59,242 bases of DNA from Blastopirellula sp. (GTDB taxonomy: Bacteria; Planctomycetota; Planctomycetia; Pirellulales; Pirellulaceae), in assembly GCA_002733575.1 (NCBI GenBank), contig NVWB01000017.1:1-59242 (forward strand). Reading direction: 5' to 3'. A model generated the notes under the pieces. It was not told the origin of the DNA, did no database searches, and was given only the letters and a program-made list of their open reading frames with translations. Position numbers and translations under genes: made by a program. This document shows positions 9,794 to 18,632 of the stretch, piece after piece. Numbering within the stretch: the stretch's first letter is position 1; every line of letters starts with the position of its first letter.

Positions 9794-10024
9794 ATGAAAA
9801 AAGTTGTTTGGTTATTGGTGCTGCTATTAGCATTGCTCCATCAGGACTTCTGGAACTGGAATAATGACACCCTGGTATTTGGCTTTATGCCACATACCTT
9901 GATGTATCATGCGTGCATCTCGATTGCCGCAAGTATTACTTGGTTTTTAGCCACTTTATATATCTGGCCCAAAGACTTGGAAGTTTCTGACGAGGAAGCC
10001 TCTTCTAATGGAGGTGAAGCGTAA
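9794..10024 (+). CDS. DUF3311 small membrane protein
   Basis: A 76-residue inner-membrane protein starting at the ATG at 9794 (MKKVVWLLVLLLALLHQDFW). It has two membrane segments, about residues 4-20 and 42-62, separated by NWNNDTLVFGFMPHTLMYH, which is the typical DUF3311 core, and an acidic C-terminal tail. The stop overlaps the symporter start (TAATG), implying translational coupling. DUF3311 proteins usually sit directly before SSS-family symporters and are presumed small partner subunits, as seen here. The longer open frame beginning at 9314 is rejected because its extra N-terminus is repeat DNA. Confidence 0.85.
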   Translation: MKKVVWLLVLLLALLHQDFWNWNNDTLVFGFMPHTLMYHACISIAASITWFLATLYIWPKDLEVSDEEASSNGGEA

Positions 10025-12147
10025 TGACTCAGCTAATTATTATCTGTATCTATTTGTGTTTACTGTTAGTGCTTGGTTTTTTTGCCAGCTCAATGTTTCG
10101 TGGCTCCAGTAAAGATTATATGTTGGCCAGCCATTCGATTGGGCCTTTCTTGCTGTTGATGTCTCTGTTTGGAACGACCATGACCGCGTTTGCGCTGGTT
10201 GGATCGACCGGAGAATCGTACAAAGAAGGTGTTGGCGTGTACGGTTTGCTGGCTTCATCCAGCGGAATCATTCACTCCCTTTGCTTCTTTATTCTCGGCG
10301 TCAAGCTTTGGTCGCTGGGTAAAAAATATGGCTACACCACGCAGATTCAATTTTTTCGTGATCGACTAGAAAGCGATAAAATCGGCCTGTTGCTATTCCC
10401 AATTTTGGTCGGCTTGGTGATTCCTTACTTGCTGATCGGCGTGATGGCCTCTGGCACAGTGATCAACAGCATGACCGAAGGTGCCTTTCAAACCATGTTT
10501 AAAGACTACGATTATGGTGTGCCGCCTTACATTGCCAGTTTTGTGATTTGTGTGGTGGTTTTGATCTATGTCTTCTTCGGTGGAATGCGTGGAACGGCTT
10601 GGGCAAATACCTTTCAAACGATTGTCTTTATGATCTTGGGAGTTGTCACTTTCTTCGTGATTTCTAGCAAATTAGGCGGTTTTAACGCTGCTAGTGAAGC
10701 GGTAAAAGCGAATAACCCGTCGAAGTTAATTCGCGGTGTGGATGAACAGGACAAAGCCAAGTTTGAGAAATCTTGGGGCAGTTGGAAAGCGATGTCGCAA
10801 TACAACTATCTCACGAAAAAAGAGAAGACACTGACTCTCGACGAAGAGCAAAAGGAAACCGCCTACGACGAATTTATATCTCGACTTCCCGACTGGGAAG
10901 TTAAGGCCGAAACAGCTTACGCCAAAAAGAATGGCATACTTACTGAGCTAACAGTCGCTCAAAAGAAAACTGCCTACGATGAATATAAACCTGGAATTCC
11001 CAACTGGGAAGTTAAGGCTGAAACGGTTTACGCCAAAAAGAATGGCATGCTCAAAGAACTAACCATTGCTCAAAAGAATGATGCCTATGTCTGGCAAGAC
11101 GACCGTGTGGCTCCTACTGATAAAGGAGATCACTGGGCAAATGAAGAACTTGACAATCATCACTTGCACGGATTTCCTAGAATCGCAGGGGCCGAGTTAA
11201 AAGCGTTTACGATCTTTGAAGCAAAGATTGGTCACCCAAACGATGACTTAGACCCAAGTGATCCTTCGAAGGGTAAAAATTGGTCTCGTAAAAAAGCACG
11301 GGGCGTTTATCGAGCAACGAAATGGTCACCCAATGAACCACGCGGCATCAGCTTCTTGGTGTTTATCACTTATATGTTTGTTCCACTCTCGGTTGGCATG
11401 TTCCCGCATTTGTTCCAACATTGGTTGACCGCGAAAAGTGCCAGTAGCTTTAAGCTGCCTGTGGTTGCCCATCCACTGTTTATCATGTTGGTTTGGGTTC
11501 CTTGTGTTTTAGTTGGTGCCTGGGCCACTTCGGCCACGACTGCAACCGGTGGTCCGTTGATTCCGCCACATTTCCCGCCGAATGCTGTGCTGGTCTATAT
11601 GGTGAAACAATTGACAACGCCACTATTAGCCGGATTTTTAACCGCAGGCATTTTGGCCGCGATTATGTCTTCGCTTGATAGCCAGTTTTTGTGCCTCGGC
11701 ACAATCTTTACCACTGATATTGCCGTGCATTACGGTGGCAAGGACCGATTCACAGACAAGCAAGTTTTGATCATGGCCCGCTGCTTTATCATTGCCATAG
11801 TGGCTTTGACGTATGGAATGAGCCTGATGGAGCCTCGCCGGGTGTTTACCCTGGGGGTTTGGTGCTTTAGTGGGTTCTCTAGTTTGTTCCCATTAATTTT
11901 GGCGGCCCTGTATTGGAAAAAACTAACCAAAGCGGGCTCTTATGCTTGTATTATTACGGCAATTGCCCTGTGGTGCTATTTCTTCAAGGATTCTGGCTAT
12001 GCTTCGAACCCACATTATTATGTGTTCGGAATGATGCCGGTGGCCACCATGTTGGCAGGTTCCACGGCAGCAATGATCCTTGTTTCGTTGGTTACTCCGC
12101 CCCCTAGTAAAGAAACCCTGGATAGATTCTTTCCTGAAGAGTCGTAG
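10024..12147 (+). CDS. Sodium:solute symporter (SSS family) with large soluble insert
   Basis: A 707-residue Na+-coupled transporter in the inner membrane. The first block of membrane helices runs to about residue 220 (FQTIVFMILGVVTFFVISSK) and includes FGTTMTAFALVGSTGESYKEG and FFGGMRGTAWANTFQT, typical of SSS proteins. The second block resumes near residue 440 (GISFLVFITYMFVPLSVGMF) and includes LTTPLLAGFLTAGILAAIMSSLDSQ (read across its pieces), the conserved sodium-site helix. The approximately 215 residues between the blocks are hydrophilic and contain two tandem 37-residue repeats. Related planctomycete SSS proteins carry shorter loops here as far as I recall. The gene is coupled to DUF3311. 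The substrate, perhaps an organic acid, is unknown. Confidence 0.9.
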   Translation: MTQLIIICIYLCLLLVLGFFASSMFRGSSKDYMLASHSIGPFLLLMSLFGTTMTAFALVGSTGESYKEGVGVYGLLASSSGIIHSLCFFILGVKLWSLGKKYGYTTQIQFFRDRLESDKIGLLLFPILVGLVIPYLLIGVMASGTVINSMTEGAFQTMFKDYDYGVPPYIASFVICVVVLIYVFFGGMRGTAWANTFQTIVFMILGVVTFFVISSKLGGFNAASEAVKANNPSKLIRGVDEQDKAKFEKSWGSWKAMSQYNYLTKKEKTLTLDEEQKETAYDEFISRLPDWEVKAETAYAKKNGILTELTVAQKKTAYDEYKPGIPNWEVKAETVYAKKNGMLKELTIAQKNDAYVWQDDRVAPTDKGDHWANEELDNHHLHGFPRIAGAELKAFTIFEAKIGHPNDDLDPSDPSKGKNWSRKKARGVYRATKWSPNEPRGISFLVFITYMFVPLSVGMFPHLFQHWLTAKSASSFKLPVVAHPLFIMLVWVPCVLVGAWATSATTATGGPLIPPHFPPNAVLVYMVKQLTTPLLAGFLTAGILAAIMSSLDSQFLCLGTIFTTDIAVHYGGKDRFTDKQVLIMARCFIIAIVALTYGMSLMEPRRVFTLGVWCFSGFSSLFPLILAALYWKKLTKAGSYACIITAIALWCYFFKDSGYASNPHYYVFGMMPVATMLAGSTAAMILVSLVTPPPSKETLDRFFPEES
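10861..11082 (+). repeat. Tandem 111-base in-frame coding repeat in the symporter
   Basis: Two direct units of exactly 111 bases (10861-10971 and 10972-11082) encode 37 residues each with the shared core WEVKAETxYAKKNG then LTxAQK. A partial third unit begins at 11083 and related sequence precedes 10861. Unit length is a multiple of three, so the frame is kept. Confidence 0.85.
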
Positions 12148-12175
12148 AAACCCTCAATAAATTTCAGACGTGTTT

Positions 12176-12210
12176 GATCGTAAGGTATTGTCAAGTAATG
12201 CCTTACGGTC
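12176..12210 (+). terminator. Hairpin after the symporter gene, probable terminator
   Basis: A 14-bp stem with two G-T type pairs (GATCGTAAGGTATT with AATGCCTTACGGTC) and a seven-base loop, 28 bases after the symporter stop. The T-run is weak, so termination is inferred from position and stem strength. Confidence 0.5.
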
Positions 12211-12268
12211 AATCAACTGATGAAAACTGTGTATCCAAGGGACTACAGTAAAGTAGACAATTGGCCCC

Positions 12269-12296
12269 TTGTTCAAAACCGATAATTCGATAGAAT
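12269..12296 (+). promoter_or_regulatory. Possible sigma-70-type promoter of rpsR
   Basis: TTGTTC (12269-12274), a 16-base spacer and TAGAAT (12291-12296, five of six matches to TATAAT), 58 bases before the rpsR start. It is reasonable for a stand-alone ribosomal gene but the -35 match is poor. Confidence 0.35.
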
Positions 12297-12354
12297 TACG
12301 GTTTCCCATACAAGTAACATTCTTCACCTATATAAGTAGTTAAGTTAGGAAGCG

Positions 12355-12624
12355 ATGAAAACCGGCAATCGCAGCAAAGCTCGCAAACGAGCCAAAACCA
12401 AAGCAAGATCCACCAAAAAGGATCCTATTTTCGTCGACGGTAAACGTCCACGTCCTATGTTTATCGATTACAAGGATGTGGAATTGTTGAAGAAACTAAC
12501 CAATCGACATGGTCGAATTGTTGGACGTCGCAAAAGCGGCTGTACTGCAATCAGCCAACATGCAGTGACCGTGGCGATCAAACGAGCTCGCTTTATGGGT
12601 CTGCTTCCTTACTTGAAAGACTAG
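12355..12624 (+). CDS. rpsR: 30S ribosomal protein S18
   Basis: An 89-residue basic protein of the small ribosomal subunit that binds the 16S platform next to S6. The S18 core is clear: FIDYKDVELLKKLTNRHGRI, then GRRKSGCTAISQHAVTVAIK and RARFMGLLPYL at the C-terminus. The N-terminal 30 residues are very Lys/Arg-rich. AGGA lies just before the ATG. In most bacteria rpsR sits with rpsF and ssb. Here it is alone, between a symporter and a thioesterase, with a possible promoter upstream and a strong terminator 108 bases after its stop. Confidence 0.93.
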   Translation: MKTGNRSKARKRAKTKARSTKKDPIFVDGKRPRPMFIDYKDVELLKKLTNRHGRIVGRRKSGCTAISQHAVTVAIKRARFMGLLPYLKD

Positions 12625-12731
12625 TTCTTTCAGTAAGAGCCCTGTTGATTCAGTGCTTGCAAATTTACGTTGAGAAAAGATCCTCGTTCGTGAGTTTTGA
12701 TCTATCTCAAACGTGACCATAAAAAATCAAT

Positions 12732-12760
12732 TAAGCCTGCCTAACCGCAGGCTTATTTTG
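12732..12760 (+). terminator. Rho-independent terminator of rpsR
   Basis: A perfect 9-bp stem TAAGCCTGC/GCAGGCTTA around the loop CTAACC, followed by TTTTG. This is a textbook intrinsic terminator and it isolates rpsR from the downstream operon. Confidence 0.85.
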
Positions 12761-12807
12761 TGCGCATCGAGTATACTTGTGAATACTGAATTCAACACTG
12801 GCACGGC

Positions 12808-12895
12808 GTAGGGTCCGCTATTGCGGACCACTGGTTGTGTTCTCAAATGCAGTGTGAAAATCAATCACATTTTGGTCCGCAATAGCGGACCCTAC
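12808..12895. repeat. Pair of REP-like palindromes in inverted orientation
   Basis: Two 23-base arms (12808-12830 and 12873-12895) are exact reverse complements. Each arm is itself a hairpin, GGTCCGC-TATT-GCGGACC, flanked by GTAG/CTAC. Such paired palindromes are the layout of REP/BIME elements. The second arm ends 12 bases before the thioesterase start, so it may shape that gene's translation or messenger stability. Confidence 0.8.
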
Positions 12896-12907
12896 AAAAG
12901 AAGACCG

Positions 12908-13366
12908 ATGGCTGAAACCTATCAGACAACCCGACGAGTTGAATTTCGTGATACCGATGCGGCGGGTATCATGCACTTCTCGGCGTACATCATTTATATG
13001 GAAGAAGTCGAGCACGAATTCCTCCGGCATATCGGGCTGAGTGTTCATCACGATGAAGGCGAGACTTTGATGAGCTGGCCGAGGGTTTCGGTCCACTGCG
13101 ACTACCGTGGACCTGTGCGGTTTGAAGATATGCTGGAAATTGATTTATCGGTTTCCGCCATGGGCACAAAAAGCGTGGCCTATCAGTTTGATTTTTCTCA
13201 CCAAGGCAGACCAATAGCTTCCGGCCAAACCACGGCAGTTTGCTGTCGACTAGAAACGGACAAACCACCGAAGTCGATGCCGATTCCCGAATGGTTTCGA
13301 GACAAACTGCTACCTTATCTAGTAGACGATCCTGACACGTTTGAAAGTAGCTCGGATATGAAATAA
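12908..13366 (+). CDS. Acyl-CoA thioesterase, YbgC/4HBT hot-dog family
   Basis: A 152-residue protein started at the ATG at 12908; the longer frame from 12821 would start inside a palindrome. The family motif is FRDTDAAGIMHFSAYIIYME, with the catalytic Asp at residue 17 as in 4-hydroxybenzoyl-CoA thioesterase and YbgC. YbgC-type enzymes cleave short acyl-CoA or acyl-ACP thioesters. The C-terminus holds PIPEWFRDKLLPYL. It is the first gene of a tight plus-strand run (35 bases to the next gene) with a prenyltransferase-like protein and an ABC exporter, which suggests an envelope or lipid role here. The substrate is unknown. Confidence 0.88.
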   Translation: MAETYQTTRRVEFRDTDAAGIMHFSAYIIYMEEVEHEFLRHIGLSVHHDEGETLMSWPRVSVHCDYRGPVRFEDMLEIDLSVSAMGTKSVAYQFDFSHQGRPIASGQTTAVCCRLETDKPPKSMPIPEWFRDKLLPYLVDDPDTFESSSDMK

Positions 13367-13401
13367 AGGGCAAGGCAAACCGGCGGAAGACACAGAGAAC
13401 G

Positions 13402-14346
13402 ATGGCAACCTATCTCGAAGAATTAACAATACGAATTGCGGCTGGAATTGGGGAATTGCCTGAATCACGCCGTAATCGACATACGGCTTTTATCAAACAG
13501 GCCCAAAAACCCGATGGCGGATTTGGCGGCAGAGAAGGTCCGTCTGATATCTACTACACGAGCTTTGCCCTTCGCAGCTTGGCCATCTTGGGCGAACTGC
13601 ATGGCGAAGTGGCAGAGCAAGCGGCCAGTTTTCTTTCGAGCCGACTAGCTGGCCAAGAGACCATTGTTGATTTCCTCTCTCTGATTTATAGCGCCAGCTT
13701 GCTAGAAAACAGTGCCGGAATTGATCTGTTTAAATCTTCGCAAGACAACTGGAAAACAACGGTTGCCGATTCGCTTGAGACATTGCGACGCAAAGATGGC
13801 GGCTACGCCAAAGGTCCACTCGGCATGGCATCGAGCACCTACCATACTTTTTTGGTTTTACTTTGTTTAGAATTGCTGAGGATCGATATCCCTGAACCAG
13901 ATCGCATCCGAGATTTTCTGTATTCACAAGAAGCAGAAGATGGCGGTTTTCGAGAAATCAAAGCACAGAAACGTGCCGGCACCAATCCATCGGCGGCCGC
14001 TATCGGCTGCTTACGAATCATTGGCGGACTGACCGAAGATTGTATTGACGGGGCGATTGATTTGCTGGTTGAAATGCAAAACGATGAAGGCGGCTTGCGG
14101 GCCAATACGCGAATTCCGATTGCTGACCTGTTAAGCACATTTACTGGCTGCCTGACACTGACCGATTTGAAAGCACTTGAAGAAATCGACACCCAGCATG
14201 TGCTAAAATATGTCACTAGTCTCGAACAACCGGGCGGCGGATTTTATGGTGCCGTTTGGGATGAAGTGGCCGATGTTGAGTACACATTTTATGGGCTCGG
14301 TAGTTTAGCACTGTTACACACACCCTCCGATTTCTCTATCGAATAG
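13402..14346 (+). CDS. Prenyltransferase/squalene-oxidase-repeat protein
   Basis: A 314-residue protein built of six alpha-alpha barrel repeats with the QxxxGGF hallmark: KPDGGFGGREGPSDIYYTSF, RKDGGYAKGPLGMASSTYHT, AEDGGFREIKAQKRAGTNPS, NDEGGLRANTRIPIADLLS and QPGGGFYGAVWDEVADVEYT. The closest family I recognise is the beta subunit of eukaryotic protein geranylgeranyltransferase. In that enzyme the zinc is held by Asp, Cys and His; the corresponding last repeats here read IADLLSTFTG and VEYTFYG, so the Cys and His are not apparent. It could be a prenyl-binding or prenyl-transferring protein with altered chemistry, or a non-enzymatic barrel. No signal peptide. It lies nine bases before the ABC ATPase, so co-transcription is very likely. 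Confidence 0.82.
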   Translation: MATYLEELTIRIAAGIGELPESRRNRHTAFIKQAQKPDGGFGGREGPSDIYYTSFALRSLAILGELHGEVAEQAASFLSSRLAGQETIVDFLSLIYSASLLENSAGIDLFKSSQDNWKTTVADSLETLRRKDGGYAKGPLGMASSTYHTFLVLLCLELLRIDIPEPDRIRDFLYSQEAEDGGFREIKAQKRAGTNPSAAAIGCLRIIGGLTEDCIDGAIDLLVEMQNDEGGLRANTRIPIADLLSTFTGCLTLTDLKALEEIDTQHVLKYVTSLEQPGGGFYGAVWDEVADVEYTFYGLGSLALLHTPSDFSIE

Positions 14347-14355
14347 AAATCTATT

Positions 14356-15042
14356 ATGGCTGACTTAGAAGTTAAAGACCTACGAAAAGAATTTCCTACT
14401 AGGGGTGAACCGCTGGTCGTATTGCGGCAAGCATCGCTTGAATTGAATCGCGGGCAAAACGCCGCGATCTTAGGGCCCAGCGGATCGGGCAAAAGCACAC
14501 TGCTGTACTGCATCGGCACGTTAGACACGCCGACCGAAGGCCAGATTCTACTCGACGGCAACGATCCGTTTGAACTCAATGAACCCAGCTTGGCCGATTT
14601 TCGCAATCAGCAAATTGGTTTCATTTTTCAAGACCATCATCTTTTGCCGCAACTGTCAGTGCTCGAAAATGTATTGGTTCCCGTTTTGGCAACTGGTGCG
14701 GCAAACAAAGAAGCGACAGATCGAGCCAAGCATTTGATTGATTTAGTAGGGCTCTCTGATCGCATTGAACATCGGTCAGCCGAACTCTCGGGCGGAGAAC
14801 GTCAGCGAGTGGCGGTGGCCCGAAGTTTGATTTTAAAGCCATCGCTACTGTTAGCGGATGAACCAACCGGGAATTTGGACAGAACGAACGCGATGGCGGT
14901 TGGGGAATTGCTGATTGATTTGCAGAAGCAAGAAAATACCATGTTGCTAGTGGTAACGCACAGTCTGGAACTGGCGGAAATGTGCGAACAAGAATATCAA
15001 ATTGACAACGGCACATTGCATCAGCAACCAGCAAAGGGGTGA
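14356..15042 (+). CDS. ABC transporter ATP-binding protein, LolD/MacB type
   Basis: A 228-residue nucleotide-binding subunit. Walker A is GPSGSGKST (about residue 41), the Q-loop region is GFIFQDHHLLPQLSVLENV, the signature is LSGGERQRVAVARS (about 144), Walker B is LLLADEPTGNLD, and the switch His is in VVTHSLELA. Length and GNLD motif fit the LolD/MacB/FtsE group, which power extraction of lipids or lipoproteins or transmembrane signalling rather than import. Its partner is the FtsX-type permease starting four bases downstream. Confidence 0.93.
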   Translation: MADLEVKDLRKEFPTRGEPLVVLRQASLELNRGQNAAILGPSGSGKSTLLYCIGTLDTPTEGQILLDGNDPFELNEPSLADFRNQQIGFIFQDHHLLPQLSVLENVLVPVLATGAANKEATDRAKHLIDLVGLSDRIEHRSAELSGGERQRVAVARSLILKPSLLLADEPTGNLDRTNAMAVGELLIDLQKQENTMLLVVTHSLELAEMCEQEYQIDNGTLHQQPAKG

Positions 15043-15046
15043 TCTC

Positions 15047-18000
15047 GTGAATCGTTGGCAACTCGTCTTCCGTAGTCTTACACACCACCGAAAAATTCAT
15101 TTCTCGGTCGCTCTCGGCGTGATCGCAGCTACCGCTGTTCTAACTGGCGCCTTATTAGTGGGCGATAGCGTACGTGGCAGCTTACGAGATTTGGCGCTCG
15201 ACCGATTAGGCCAAATTGATTCGGTCATTTTGGCAGATCGTTTCTTTGCGGAACAAACAGTCGCCGAGATGCAGGCCAATGCGCAGTTTCAAGATAAATT
15301 CTCGTCTGCCTTGCCTGTGATTTATCTGCAAGGAACTCTAGAGAAAAAAGACTCCGAAAATGACTTGACGCGTCGAGCCGGAAGTGTGGCCGTATTAGGT
15401 ATTGATTCCGATTTCTGGGAAACCGGCGATGTAGAAGGTCTCGACTCCACCACACTGAATGAAGATGAGATCATCTTAAACGAACCTTTGGCCGAAGAAC
15501 TTCAGGCCAAAGTGGGTGATCAAATCACCTTGCGATTGCCGACCGGGAACGATGTGCCGGCCGATAGCCCATTGGGGAAGAAGAATGACCGCACTCGGTC
15601 TTTGCCGCGATTGATCGTCAAGGCCGTGATACCCGCCGAAGGTCTTGGTAGATTTGGGCTACATCCTTCGCAGCAACTGCCAATGAATGCGTTTGTGTCT
15701 CGCACCCGATTACAGAAGGCCTTAAAACAAGAAGACAAAGTGAATGCGGTGTTTGTCACTGCAAATGATTCCGAAAAGTTTGTGGCCAGTGGTAGAGATA
15801 TACTGAAGCAAACCTTTCAGCCAACGCTGGAAGATTTCGGCGTGAATATCGATAGGGTCTCACGCACTTTTACCGACGAAGCGACCGGCCAGACAACGAA
15901 CGTCTATGATTATTATCAACTGACCAGTTCACGCATGATGTTCAATCATGTGGCCGAAGCGACGATTCGTGAATCGCTGGAAAGTAAGCTGAAAAGTAAG
16001 CTGGCGGATAAAAAGTTGATTCCCATTTACACATACTTGGCCACATCCATTGGCAAAGGGCAGGGGGGCTCGCAAGAATTGGGCGAGCCAGCAGAAACTG
16101 TGATTCCTTACTCCACGATCACGGCCATTGACCTTACGAATGACCTTACGAAATTTCCATATCCACTGTTCGATAACCAACAACAACCGATTACGCAATT
16201 AGCTGCGGATGAAATCGTTCTGAATAGTTGGTCTGCCAATCGATTAGATGCCAAAATTGATGACCTGATCTACGTCTCGTACTTCAATCCTGAAAGCACG
16301 CATGGCGAAGCAGAGGAAACGACCGCCACGTTTCGCTTAGTGGCCATTACGCCTTTGACAGAACCGAGCGAGCCCTACTCGCGAAAAGGAGACGCCGTTT
16401 ATGATAAGCGGCCAACCACTGCCAACGACACGCAACTTACCCCTGAAGTGGCAGGCATTACCGATCAAGAATCGCTCGACGATTGGGACCCGCCGTTCCC
16501 ATTTGATAACAGTCGCGTCAAAGATGAAGACGAAGATTATTGGGACAATTATCGCACCACGCCTAAGGCGTTCATTTCGTTTGAAGCAGGCAAGGAACTC
16601 TGGGGCAGCCGCTTTGGACAGGTCACCTCGTTCCGAATACCGGTTACCGATGGGGTCACGAAGGATTCGTTGCGTGAAAAACTAGAACCAGCACTTCGGG
16701 CCAAACGTGAAGCGATTGGCTTCCGCACCTTGGCGGTCAAGCATGACGCCTTGCAAGCAGCTTCTGGCACCACCCCGTTTAATGTGCTGTTTGTTGGGTT
16801 TAGTTTTTTCATTATCGCCGCGGCGTTGATGCTGGTTTCTCTGCTATTCAAGCTGGGCATTGAACAACGGGCATCAGAGATCGGCACACTACTGGCTCTA
16901 GGGATCAACCGAAAAGTGACCGCATCGCTGTTAGTGCGTGAAGGTTTGATCGTGGCATCTGCCGGAAGTTTCATCGGCACACTTGTCGGAATTGGCTATG
17001 CCTGGCTGATGTTAGTGGGGCTACGAAGTTGGTGGTTAGAAGCGGTCGTCACTCCGTTTTTGTTTTTGAAGCTAGATAATCCGGCCACACTGGTCATCGG
17101 GTTTTTTAGCGGCAGTATTATCTCATTGCTCACCATCTATTGGGCCGTGCGGCAGTTGCGAAATGTTTCACTACGAAGTTTGATCGCCGGGCAAGCTGAG
17201 CCTCCGGCAATCGTTGTTGTGAAAGGCCAATCTCGTTTTGGTAAAGCGTCACTCATCTTATTGGGCATTGCGGTTATCGCAGCAATTGCCGCCACACAAT
17301 TGGCAGGCGAAGCACAAGCGGGGGCCTTCTTTGCCGCTGGTGCTGCGGTGTTGACCGCGTTGATGTTGGTCATAAGGCGGCATCTTCGGTTACGCAGTGT
17401 CCAGGTTTCGCATGCTTCTGGTTTTTCATTATTTCAATTGGCCACCAGCAATGCGGCCAGAAATCCTTCCCGCAGTACACTCACCATTGGGCTGATGGCT
17501 TCGGCCTGTTTTTTGATTATTGCGATCAGCAGTTTTCGGTTGTCGCCCAGCGAACAAGGGGCCGGGGGCATGGACCTGATGGCCGAAAGTTCACAGCCCA
17601 TCTATCACAATATCAACACCGAAGATGGCCGCTATGAACTTGGTTTTGTTCAGGCCGACGAACCGCTGATCTCGGCCAGTTCGATTTTGTCACTACGTGT
17701 ACAACCGGGCGATGATGCCAGTTGTTTGAACTTGTATCAATCGAAGTCTCCCCGCGTATTGGGCGTAACTCCTGCGATGATCGAACACTATTCGCAAACC
17801 GATATAACTAGCTTTGCCTGGGCTGGTTCGGCAGCTTCAACCGATCAAGAAAAGCAAAATCCATGGCTGGTGTTAAACAAAGTGGCTGATGGAATTGAAG
17901 AGCCTATTCCGGTGGTTCTCGACAAAAACACAGCCATGTATGCACTTCACCTGTACAGTGGAATAGGCGAGGAGTTCACCACAACTGACGATGATGGGCG

Positions 18001-18625
18001 TGAAACGAGATATGAGGTGGCGGGTCTGTTATCGAACAGTATCTTCCAAGGCAATCTGTTGGTAGGTGAACAGAATTTCCTCGGGCGGTTTCCTGATGTC
18101 AACGGTTATCGCATGTTCTTGATTCAATCACCCAGCGAGAAATCGGAAGAAGTGGCCCAACTGTTGGAAGACCGGTTGTCGAATGAAGGGTTCGATACGA
18201 TTTCGACCACACGAAAATTAACCAGTTTATTGGCTGTGCAAAACACGTATTTATCCACCTTTCAAAGCTTAGGGGCCCTGGGTTTGTTACTGGGAACATT
18301 TGGCTTAGCCACAGTGCAAATGCGAAGCGTGTTTGAACGCCGGGGTGAATTGGCATTGATGCGAGCCGCCGGTTTCCGCAAAGCCACGTTGGCGAAAATG
18401 GTGCTGATCGAGAACTCGCTACTGCTTCTAGCCGGGCTCTGCACGGGGGCGTTTGCGGCCTTGGTGGCTGTGCTGCCGCACATGTTGATCGGCGGGGCCA
18501 GTGTTCCGTTTGATACACTGTCGTGGATGTTGTTGACAATCACCATCGTGGGCTTGGCAACCGGTTTGCTGACCGTACGTTCCACATTAAAGACACCACT
18601 GTTGGCTTCGCTCAAAGGAGAATGA
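15047..18625 (+). CDS. FtsX-type ABC transporter permease (large)
   Basis: A 1192-residue inner-membrane protein if started at the GTG at 15047 (VNRWQLVFRSLTHHRK), which follows an AAAGGGG ribosome-binding site and the ATPase stop. An earlier frame start at 15002 would overlap the ATPase by 41 bases. An N-terminal membrane helix (about residues 18-40, ending LVGDSVRGSLRDLAL) is followed by a very long periplasmic MacB-like core, then membrane helices near 590-720. A second periplasmic domain (about 810-1060) and the final three helices (about 1080-1185, with FERRGELALMRAAGFR) follow. The duplicated FtsX layout fits lipid or lipoprotein exporters. The cargo is unknown. Confidence 0.9.
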   Translation: MNRWQLVFRSLTHHRKIHFSVALGVIAATAVLTGALLVGDSVRGSLRDLALDRLGQIDSVILADRFFAEQTVAEMQANAQFQDKFSSALPVIYLQGTLEKKDSENDLTRRAGSVAVLGIDSDFWETGDVEGLDSTTLNEDEIILNEPLAEELQAKVGDQITLRLPTGNDVPADSPLGKKNDRTRSLPRLIVKAVIPAEGLGRFGLHPSQQLPMNAFVSRTRLQKALKQEDKVNAVFVTANDSEKFVASGRDILKQTFQPTLEDFGVNIDRVSRTFTDEATGQTTNVYDYYQLTSSRMMFNHVAEATIRESLESKLKSKLADKKLIPIYTYLATSIGKGQGGSQELGEPAETVIPYSTITAIDLTNDLTKFPYPLFDNQQQPITQLAADEIVLNSWSANRLDAKIDDLIYVSYFNPESTHGEAEETTATFRLVAITPLTEPSEPYSRKGDAVYDKRPTTANDTQLTPEVAGITDQESLDDWDPPFPFDNSRVKDEDEDYWDNYRTTPKAFISFEAGKELWGSRFGQVTSFRIPVTDGVTKDSLREKLEPALRAKREAIGFRTLAVKHDALQAASGTTPFNVLFVGFSFFIIAAALMLVSLLFKLGIEQRASEIGTLLALGINRKVTASLLVREGLIVASAGSFIGTLVGIGYAWLMLVGLRSWWLEAVVTPFLFLKLDNPATLVIGFFSGSIISLLTIYWAVRQLRNVSLRSLIAGQAEPPAIVVVKGQSRFGKASLILLGIAVIAAIAATQLAGEAQAGAFFAAGAAVLTALMLVIRRHLRLRSVQVSHASGFSLFQLATSNAARNPSRSTLTIGLMASACFLIIAISSFRLSPSEQGAGGMDLMAESSQPIYHNINTEDGRYELGFVQADEPLISASSILSLRVQPGDDASCLNLYQSKSPRVLGVTPAMIEHYSQTDITSFAWAGSAASTDQEKQNPWLVLNKVADGIEEPIPVVLDKNTAMYALHLYSGIGEEFTTTDDDGRETRYEVAGLLSNSIFQGNLLVGEQNFLGRFPDVNGYRMFLIQSPSEKSEEVAQLLEDRLSNEGFDTISTTRKLTSLLAVQNTYLSTFQSLGALGLLLGTFGLATVQMRSVFERRGELALMRAAGFRKATLAKMVLIENSLLLLAGLCTGAFAALVAVLPHMLIGGASVPFDTLSWMLLTITIVGLATGLLTVRSTLKTPLLASLKGE

Positions 18626-18632
18626 CTGGCTC

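Noticed and set aside
12821..12907. Upstream start for the thioesterase
   Set aside because: It would begin inside a palindromic repeat arm; the ATG at 12908 gives the normal family length and start.
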